From a virus: a stretch of DNA of 23,751 nucleotides. Below the pieces are notes generated by a model, which did not search any database, was not told the DNA's origin, and saw only the letters and a list, made by a program, of their open reading frames with translations. The first letter of the stretch is position 1. Every line of letters begins with the position of its first letter. This document shows positions 7,521 to 15,200 of the stretch, piece by piece. The translations under genes were made by a program, and so were the position numbers. Location: IMG/VR virus record IMGVR_UViG_3300004806_000095, positions 1 through 23,751 of that record; one strand, given 5' to 3'.

Positions 7521-9086
7521 ATGAGTCTACCGTTAATTGCCAAACACTTAGAGCAGCATGGTCGTGGAGACGATACCCACTTAGTCCATATGACTACTGG
7601 GGAGCTTCAAGCCCTACAAAAATTGGCACAACAGCACGGTGGATCATTAACCATCAATCCAAAAACAGGTCTTCCTGAAGCTGGTTTTTTAAGTGCTGCT
7701 CTTCCTATGGTGGCTGGTGCTGCTTTAATGGCTACTGGAGTAGGTGCTCCACTTGCAGCTGCAATTGTTGGTGCTGGAGATTTTGCTCTTACTGGTAGTT
7801 TAAAAGAAGGGCTTATGGCTGGACTTGGAGCTTGGGGTGGTGCTAGTTTAGCTGAAGGCTTAGGTTCGGCTGGATTAGAGGCAGCAGCTCAACAAGGTGG
7901 TGATCAAGCAGCAGCAGAATTTGCTAATACACAAGCAACTGTAAATGCTGGATTAAATTCAAGCATTCCAGCAGATATGGCAGCACAGTCATCAGGAAGT
8001 CTTAATTCAGCGATTGATCAAGTTAATAATATGCAAAACCTAACCGATGCTCAAAGAACAGCAATAGGTCAAGCTTTTCAAAATCTAAATGTTGATCCAT
8101 CTGATATTGTGCGTAGTGCTGGTGCTATGAATGCTGTTGGTGGTGCTGGTTCTGCCACCAGTTTATCTAACATGGGTGCTGGATTAAGTAATACATTTAG
8201 CTCTGGAACCAATGCTTTAAATTTTGCAAAAGCTAATCCAGGTTCTGTTGCCATGTTAGGTGGAACAGCTTTAAGTGCTTTAGGTGCATTTAATCAACCA
8301 ACCTTACCAGTTCAAACATCTGGCCAGACTAATCCATTTAACATTAAGCCAATATCACCAAATTTTCAAGGGCAGTTCCCAGCACAGCCACAACCCTATT
8401 ATCAAGCTCAATATGATAACTATGTAAAAAATCCTTACAGCATGGCTACAGCCAAACGTGGTGGTGTTATGAAATATTCTGGAGCTGATGGTAGCGATGT
8501 TCAACAGGGTTTAGCAATGATTTCTAAACGCCCTGTATTACAGGCAACGCCAGAACATGATAGCACTTATGTAGATATAGATCCTGATACAAAGAATCTT
8601 GATGCTTATAATGCAGCCATGACTAATTTATTAAAGCTTCAAAAATTAGCTCATTTAGCACCAACCAAATCAGGTCTTGGAGCTGTTTCTCCTCTCGGTT
8701 CTAATATTCAAACATTATCGCAAGATCAGTTGGCGGCTGAAGCAGCACAAAAAGATATTCAAAAAAATAGTCCAGTAGTCAATACTGCCAAAGAAGGTGG
8801 ATTACAAAGCCATTTAGGAGATTATTCTGATGGTGGAAGATTGCTCAAAGGTCCTGGTGATGGAGTGAGTGATGGTATTCCTGCGGTCATTGGTGGTAAA
8901 CAACCAGCTCGTTTGGCTGATGGTGAGTTTGTGATTCCAGCAAGGATTGTTTCTGAGTTGGGTAATGGCAGTACGGATGCTGGAGCTAAAAGATTGTATG
9001 CCATGATGGATAGAATTAAAGAAGCAAGAAGGAAAGCAAAAGATATTGCAGCAGATACAAAGGCGTATAAACATTTACCAGCATGA
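7521..9086 (+). CDS. Putative internal virion/ejection protein with hydrophobic N-terminal segment (521 aa)
   Basis: Likely injected with the DNA; inferred from composition and position. Residues 1-55 are a distinct opening module (LIAKHLEQHGRGDDTHLVHM, GGSLTINPKTGLPEAGF). Residues 57-110 form a long Gly/Ala-rich hydrophobic stretch suited to membrane insertion. The centre is Ala/Asn/Gln-rich and probably disordered or helical. The C-terminus (about 434-508) has a compact conserved-looking module, SDGGRLLKGPGDGVSDGIPA, GGKQPARLADGEFVIPARIVS and LGNGSTDAGAKRLYAMMDRI, which recurs in environmental phage proteins. The stop overlaps the acetyltransferase start by 4 nt. The AGG before the start is weak. 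There is no lytic transglycosylase motif. Confidence 0.7.
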   Translation: MSLPLIAKHLEQHGRGDDTHLVHMTTGELQALQKLAQQHGGSLTINPKTGLPEAGFLSAALPMVAGAALMATGVGAPLAAAIVGAGDFALTGSLKEGLMAGLGAWGGASLAEGLGSAGLEAAAQQGGDQAAAEFANTQATVNAGLNSSIPADMAAQSSGSLNSAIDQVNNMQNLTDAQRTAIGQAFQNLNVDPSDIVRSAGAMNAVGGAGSATSLSNMGAGLSNTFSSGTNALNFAKANPGSVAMLGGTALSALGAFNQPTLPVQTSGQTNPFNIKPISPNFQGQFPAQPQPYYQAQYDNYVKNPYSMATAKRGGVMKYSGADGSDVQQGLAMISKRPVLQATPEHDSTYVDIDPDTKNLDAYNAAMTNLLKLQKLAHLAPTKSGLGAVSPLGSNIQTLSQDQLAAEAAQKDIQKNSPVVNTAKEGGLQSHLGDYSDGGRLLKGPGDGVSDGIPAVIGGKQPARLADGEFVIPARIVSELGNGSTDAGAKRLYAMMDRIKEARRKAKDIAADTKAYKHLPA

Positions 9087-9535
9087 TAGTTTATGCAGAC
9101 TGCGATCCTATAAAATTAGTAGAAGAGCTTGAACAGCTTCTTCCAGAGCATTATGATGAGTTGTGTGTAACAAAAGACTTTGATTGGGATCCTGATTATG
9201 ATGCCTATCGAAAGTATGCAGAATTAGGCATGTTGCGTTGTGTTTCTTGTAGGAATGATGGTGAGTTGATTGGTTATATTATTTTTATGATTAGTCCGCA
9301 TTTACACTATAAGTCATGTATTACAGCGATAGAAGATGTGTATTTTGTTAAAAAAGAGTTTCGCAAAGGTCGTGTTGGGATTAAACTATTTCAATATGCC
9401 GAACAAGTGTTAAAGCATTGCAAAGTAGATCGAGTAATTGTTCATACCAAGATTCATTTGGATAATTCAAGATTGTTGGAATATTTAGGTTATAAGCAAA
9501 CAGATAAAGTGTTTACGAAAATGTTAAAGGATTAG
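9083..9535 (+). CDS. GNAT-family N-acetyltransferase (150 aa)
   Basis: Predicted to transfer an acetyl group from acetyl-CoA to an unknown amine. The GNAT core is visible: beta strands around LIGYIIFMIS (62-71) and AIEDVYFVKKEFRKGRVGIKLFQYAEQ (82-108), with RKGRVG at 94-99 as the pyrophosphate-binding loop (R/Q-x-x-G-x-G/A pattern). The motif B region follows (VIVHTKIHLDNSRLLEYLGYKQTDKVFTKML). It is complete at normal minimal length. It overlaps the 521-aa ejection-type gene by 4 nt and is one base from the 898-aa gene, so all three should be co-translated late. The target could be a virion protein, a host factor or a small molecule; the sequence does not say. Confidence 0.85.
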   Translation: MIVYADCDPIKLVEELEQLLPEHYDELCVTKDFDWDPDYDAYRKYAELGMLRCVSCRNDGELIGYIIFMISPHLHYKSCITAIEDVYFVKKEFRKGRVGIKLFQYAEQVLKHCKVDRVIVHTKIHLDNSRLLEYLGYKQTDKVFTKMLKD

Positions 9536-9536
9536 T

Positions 9537-12233
9537 ATGGGTGGTAGTTCTTCTCCAGCTCCAGTTCAGCAAAATGTAAATAATACTCAGATTCCTGATT
9601 ATCTGGCTCCTTACGCCTCGAATATGCTCAATGCTACACAGGCACAGATATTCAATCCTGATATGACTTCATTTAAAGCATATCAACCATATAGTACTAA
9701 TCCATCTGATTATTTTGCTGCATTTAGTCCAATGCAACAACAGGCACAATCTACTGTTGCCAATTTACAAACACCAGACCAATTTAATCAAGCAAGTAAT
9801 TTAGCTGGCACAGCTGGGCAAGGTGCATTAAATACAGTTGGTCAAGCTGGTATGTATGGTGGCATGGCTAACAGGGCAGGTCAGCAAGGTGCAAACTTAT
9901 CTAATATGTACGGTGGTTTAGGTTCACAGGCTGGACAGCAAGCTGCCAATTTATCCAATATGTATGGTGGTCAAGGTGCTCAGACAGGTCAACAATATGC
10001 TGGACTATCTGCTGGTGCTGGACAACAAGGTGCAAATCTAGGCAATCAATTTGCTGGTCAGTCATCTATGTATGGCGGTATGGGTGCTATGCAAGGTCAG
10101 CAAGGTGCTAATATTGGACAACAATTAGGGCAGATGTCTACTGATCCTAATGCGGTTCAGTCTTACATGAACCCATATATTCAGGCTAGTTTAAATCCTC
10201 AGCTCCAATTATTGGGACAACAAACAGGAATACAAAGTGCTGGCGAACAAGCTGCCGCAACTCGTTCTGGAGCTTTTGGTGGTTCTCGCCAAGCATTACA
10301 AAATGCTTTAGTGCAACAGGGTGGTGATTTAGCTGCCCAGCAAGCAATTGGTCAAGGATATAACACAGCATTTAATAATGCACAGCAACAAATGAATGCA
10401 GCCAATGCTGCTGCTTTAGCTGGTAATCAACAAGCCTTATCTGGTTATGGAATGGGATTACAAGGTGCTAATCAAGCTGGCAATATGGCATTACAAGGTA
10501 ATCAGCAAGCATTGTCTGGATATGGTCAAGCAGCGTCTCAAGCACTTCAAGGTCTTGGTATGGGACTACAAGGAGCTGGACAAGCTGGTTCTCAAGCAAT
10601 GCAAGGTTATGGCATGGGCTTGCAGGGTGCAGGTCAAGCAGCTAATTTAGGTATGCAAGGTGCTCAAGCAGGTCTTGCTGGCGTTGGTGCTCAACAAGCA
10701 GGATATGGACAAGCTGGCACAGCAGGCACAAACTTAGCTAATATTGGTAATATGCAATTAGGTGCAACAGAAAACATTGCTAACTTGCAGAATCAATTAG
10801 GTGCTCAACAAACTCAAGCTCAACAGAATATTATTAATCAAGCTGTTCAAAACTATGCGACTGCACAACAATATCCGTTTATGCAGTTAGGTGTTATGAA
10901 TGCGATGTTGCGTGGTCTTCCTACACAGCAGACTTCAACGACAATGTATCAAGCTCCTCCAAGTACCGTATCCCAGTTAGGTGGATTAGGATTAGCTGGT
11001 CTTGGTGGTTTGGGTATGTATAACGCAGCTACTGGAGCTGGACATAAACGTGGTGGTAAGATCACATCAATGGCTGTTGGTGGTGCTGTGCCAATGAATA
11101 TGATGAGCGATCAACAGTTACAACAAGTTCAACAAAGTCCAGCATCAAGCCCAATGGCGAAGATGTATGCTCAAGGTTTAGATCAGATGCATGGTTATAT
11201 GCATAGTAACCCAGAGGCTGGCAAAATCATGTCTCAACCGTTGCCAAATCCAATGCCTACGAGTACTTTGCCTTCTCCACAACAAATGGCGATGGCTCCT
11301 GAGAATCGTTCAGGAATTGCTGCTATTGGTACTGGTGATATGACCAAGATGGCTGAAGGTGGAATATTAGCGTTAGCTCTTGGCGGATCAACGACTACAC
11401 CAGATAAAGAAAAATTAATGAGTGATATTGATCAAGATGCTGCATTATTTAGAAATTATTTAACGAACGTATTAAGTGATGTACAGTCTGGTAAAGGTAC
11501 GGTAACTGAAGCTTATAAACCATTAGCAGAAGAACAAAAGGCTGATATTGCACAACAAAAATCTATGATTCTTCCTGAGTTTGCATTCCGTACAGGAATT
11601 GGCATGATGAGTGGTGCTGGTGATCGTACAGGTGGCACATTTGGAAATTTATTAAGTAGCGTTGGAACATCGGCTCTAGGTGCTGAATCTGGTATGCAGA
11701 AGAGTCTTGCTGATATTAATGCTGCTAAACGCTCTATCCAACAAGGAACGCTTGAAGCTGCTAAACAAGATCAAGCTCGTAGAGATGCTCTTGGTCAATC
11801 ATCTGCACAAGTATTGGGTGGTATATTGAATCACAAAGCAATGATGGCTCAAGCTGAAGCAACTAAGGCTATGGCAAATGCTCAACGTGCCGCTGCTGGT
11901 GCAAATCAACCATCTTTAGAAGATAAACTACTTTACAAAGCTACGATGGCAATTCAAGCCGATGACAATATTCCTGCATTAATTAAGCAACGTGATAAGT
12001 CTGGATATGAGCCAGGCACTCCACAGTATCAAGCTTATGATGATCAAATTAATAAAATTAAACAAGGTTATTATGACTTTTATAAAGTCACTCGACCATA
12101 TGTTGCTCCACCACCGTTTGTTGTACCACCAGAAGTAACTAACAAAAACGATGGTAATTTCTTCAGTAATTTGTTTGGCTCTAAAAATAATTCTGTAGAT
12201 GTAAATAATCCTTTATTAAATCCCAAAAAGTAA
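9537..12233 (+). CDS. Gln/Gly/Ala-repeat internal virion/ejection protein (898 aa)
   Basis: Probably a large ejection or internal-core protein. The N-terminus MGGSSSPAPVQQ and IPDYLAPYASNML are typical openings of this phage class. Residues about 90-200 contain repeats built on GQQGANLSNMYGG, spaced by 11 or 18 residues. Residues 200-290 hold a non-repetitive core (DPNAVQSYMNPYIQASLNPQ, SAGEQAAATRSGAFGGSRQA). Residues about 300-375 repeat an 18-residue YGMGLQGAGQAGSQAMQG unit. KRGGKITSMAVGG (near 503) and MAEGGILALALGG (near 605) resemble the RGG/DGG motifs of the 521-aa protein. The last 280 residues are helical and end VNNPLLNPKK. AAAGGA in the preceding gene gives a good ribosome site. No catalytic motif is seen. 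Confidence 0.7.
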   Translation: MGGSSSPAPVQQNVNNTQIPDYLAPYASNMLNATQAQIFNPDMTSFKAYQPYSTNPSDYFAAFSPMQQQAQSTVANLQTPDQFNQASNLAGTAGQGALNTVGQAGMYGGMANRAGQQGANLSNMYGGLGSQAGQQAANLSNMYGGQGAQTGQQYAGLSAGAGQQGANLGNQFAGQSSMYGGMGAMQGQQGANIGQQLGQMSTDPNAVQSYMNPYIQASLNPQLQLLGQQTGIQSAGEQAAATRSGAFGGSRQALQNALVQQGGDLAAQQAIGQGYNTAFNNAQQQMNAANAAALAGNQQALSGYGMGLQGANQAGNMALQGNQQALSGYGQAASQALQGLGMGLQGAGQAGSQAMQGYGMGLQGAGQAANLGMQGAQAGLAGVGAQQAGYGQAGTAGTNLANIGNMQLGATENIANLQNQLGAQQTQAQQNIINQAVQNYATAQQYPFMQLGVMNAMLRGLPTQQTSTTMYQAPPSTVSQLGGLGLAGLGGLGMYNAATGAGHKRGGKITSMAVGGAVPMNMMSDQQLQQVQQSPASSPMAKMYAQGLDQMHGYMHSNPEAGKIMSQPLPNPMPTSTLPSPQQMAMAPENRSGIAAIGTGDMTKMAEGGILALALGGSTTTPDKEKLMSDIDQDAALFRNYLTNVLSDVQSGKGTVTEAYKPLAEEQKADIAQQKSMILPEFAFRTGIGMMSGAGDRTGGTFGNLLSSVGTSALGAESGMQKSLADINAAKRSIQQGTLEAAKQDQARRDALGQSSAQVLGGILNHKAMMAQAEATKAMANAQRAAAGANQPSLEDKLLYKATMAIQADDNIPALIKQRDKSGYEPGTPQYQAYDDQINKIKQGYYDFYKVTRPYVAPPPFVVPPEVTNKNDGNFFSNLFGSKNNSVDVNNPLLNPKK
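9817..10130 (+). repeat. In-frame repeats encoding GQQGANLSNMYGG-type units
   Basis: At least four degenerate copies of a glutamine/glycine unit, with 33- and 54-nt spacing, lie in the 898-aa gene. The codon choice differs among copies, which indicates selection on the protein repeat rather than recent DNA slippage. Confidence 0.7.
10441..10668 (+). repeat. 54-bp in-frame repeats encoding GMGLQGAGQA units
   Basis: Three to four copies of an 18-residue unit with the core MGLQGA(G/N)QA and an AMQG or ALQG end. The second half of the array (about 10556-10665) has the closest pair. This is a repeat family distinct from the upstream array in the same gene. Confidence 0.7.
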
Positions 12234-12242
12234 GGATTTATC

Positions 12243-15200
12243 ATGCCTAATTTGATGGAGATCTTAAACGATCCAAATTATGTAAATGCAAATGAAGCAA
12301 CCAAACAGGCTATTTTTAATAAGTATTCTGCTTTAGATACCAACTTCACCAAAGCAAACGAAGCTACCCAAGATGCAATACGTCAAAAATTTGGCGTAAT
12401 GCCTTTGCAACCAGAGACAAGTACTGGTGCTGCCGTTGCTCATTCATTATTAAAATCTGCATTACCAACGGCTGCTGGTTTTGTTGGAGCTGGATTAGGG
12501 GTTATTGGTGGTGGTGGTCTTGGTTCTATCCCTTTAGGTCTTGCAGGAGCCGTAGGAGCTTCTTCTGCTACTGCGATGGCTCAAGAAAAATTACTTCAGC
12601 AATTTCCTGAGACTGCTAAGATGCTTGGTCTTGATGAAGAGACTGCTGCCAAAGAAGCCAAAGAACATCCAGTTGCCACAGAACTGGCAGAGTTTGCACC
12701 TTCTTTACTTGGTATGCGACCATCCTTGTCATTACTTAAGAGTGGCAAAGGTTTAACTGAGGCTGCTGCTAAAGAACTCAGGGGCGAAAAAATTCAGGCA
12801 GCAACTAATGCATTAACTGGTGCTGGTATTGGTGGTGGTATGGAAGCTGGTTTTGAAGCAATTGGTGAAGGACCAATGGATCCTCAGCGAATTGCCACTC
12901 AAGCAGCACTTGGATTACTAGGTCAAAAAGAAACAAGGCTTGGAAAAAAATTATCAGGCGTTGGTGAACGTGTAGGTCTTAGTGCTAAAGAAGCAATTAC
13001 TGGTAAAAAAGCAGAAGAACCATCAAAAGTTGAACCAACATTAGAGCCTAAAGAAGAACCAAAAGGCACGGTTACGATTGAACCTTATGAACCCAAACAA
13101 GGTTCTCATGATACTCAAGCAATGCAAGATGAGCTTGAAGGTAAAGAAATTAAACCTATTCAACAGGAAGAGATTAAACCTATTAAACAGGAAGAGGTTA
13201 AACCAGAAGTTAAGGCAGAAGAAGTTAAGCCTGAAGTAAAGACTCCTGAAAAAGAACCTCCAAATATTATAGGTAATTACATAGATCCAAATTCAGGAAT
13301 TATTCATCCTATTATTTTGAATGAAGAAGGTAAATTGGTAAGTTCAATCAATGGTGCACCAGTTACTGAGTCCATTGCAGGTAATGTAGAATTTTATCCT
13401 GGTAAAAAACCTGGTGAAGTAAAACCAAAAGCAGAAGAAAATGAAGCTCCTAGACGAGGTAAATATGGCGAAATTATTGGACATTATGATGATCCAAAAA
13501 CAGGTAAATCTGAGCCTGTTACTCTTAATGAAGATGGCCAGATAATTAATGCAAATACTGGAGAAATACATACAGGTGAAGTAAAGCCAGGTGTTCCTAA
13601 GATAGAGCCAATAGTTGAGGCAAAACCTGAAGAGATAAAACCTGAACTTGTTAAACCTGAAGAACCTAAACCTGAAGTAAAACCAGAAGAAGTTAAGCCT
13701 GAAGAGGCAAAGCCTGAAGAAGTTAAGCCTGAAGAGGCAAAGCCTGAAGAAGTTAAGCCTGAAGAGGCAAAGCCTGAAGAAACCAAGCCTCCTGTTGAAA
13801 CAAAAGGTGAGCCTGTTGCTGAACCAGAAAAGATTACTAAACCTGATCCTAAATGGGATGAGGTAGAAACTGGTAAACCAGCAACGCTTGAAATGTATCA
13901 AGGTCGTGGCGAGGACAAATCAAAAATTTATTCAGACGTTCAAGTACCTGTTGCTGGAGAAGGACAATACTATGCACCAACTGGTATTGATGCTAAGAAC
14001 TATGGCGATGTAACAAAGCATACTGTTTCATTTGATAATCCATTGGTGATTCGAGATGATGCCGAATGGAAGGCATTGGTTAAACACCCTGAAGTAGATT
14101 GGCAATATCCTAATCCTTTCAGCGTTCCAGAACCACAATTTAGAGCAGAATCTCAACGTCTTAAAGATTACGTTACTAGTTTAGGTCATGACTCATTAGT
14201 CATTAAAATGGATCCTGTTGGCGATAACGCTAAGTTATTAAGAAGAGTATTTAGCCATGATCAAGTAGTTTCTTATAAACCACAAGAATCTAAAACTCCT
14301 AAAGCTCCTATTCGTAAAGTCGAAACCAGAGAATTTGATATTAATAAATCATTAAATAAAATTAATGATGAAGTAAAAAACATGACAACTGGCGAAGAAA
14401 TTTGTCAATGGTTAATTGATAATGCTCCAAATGATGCTGCAAAACATATTGCAGAAAGAATTTTAAACAAAATTAAAGGATATTCAGCAGAAGGTATACC
14501 AACTAAAGTTACGGTTCTTCAAGGAGATAAAAGAAATAAAAATGCTTATGGTACACAACAACCAATTCTTAATACTCGTACTAGAAAGTTAGAGTATTTT
14601 GATGTTAAGTACAACGGACTTGATGGTAAAGGTAGGGCTGATTCTTTTACTGGTACTGATTATGTAACTATCATGCATGAATTGTTGCACTCCATAAGTA
14701 CGCTGCAACTTCATTTCATGAAGAGACAAAAATTTAAAGGGGACAAACAACTTTATAGAGATTTGTTAAGCATTCGTCAAGCTGTAGAGAAAAAAGTTAA
14801 AGAAGAGATGCTGAAGCCAGCTAACTTAAGAGATCCAAACTTGGCAAACTTTAAAAAAGTTTATATGGATATTGACTCTTATGGTCCAGGAGGCAAATTT
14901 AATTATGGCGATCATTCTTATGAAGAATTGTTTACTTGTGGTTTAACAGAAAAACCATTTCAAGATTTCCTGCATTCGATTAGGATGGGTAATACAAATG
15001 CATTAAGTAAACTTGCTATTGCATTTAGAAAGTTAATTGGTATCGAACCTAAGTACCAAACTGCGTTGGATAAGTTAGCTGGTGTGGCTGATAAATTTTT
15101 TGATGAATCTGCACAAGATGTTCGCCAAATGCTTCATGGTATTGGTGTCTCAATGAAAGAAACTCCTAGTGAAACAGCATCAAAAATAGAGCCAAGAAAT

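Noticed and set aside
13344-13901. Long minus-strand frames opposite the PE/K-rich linker
   Set aside because: They are shadows of biased codons (gaa, aag, cct) in the giant gene. The peptides are low-complexity (Phe/Arg/Leu or Ser/Gly repeats) and no ribosome site is seen.
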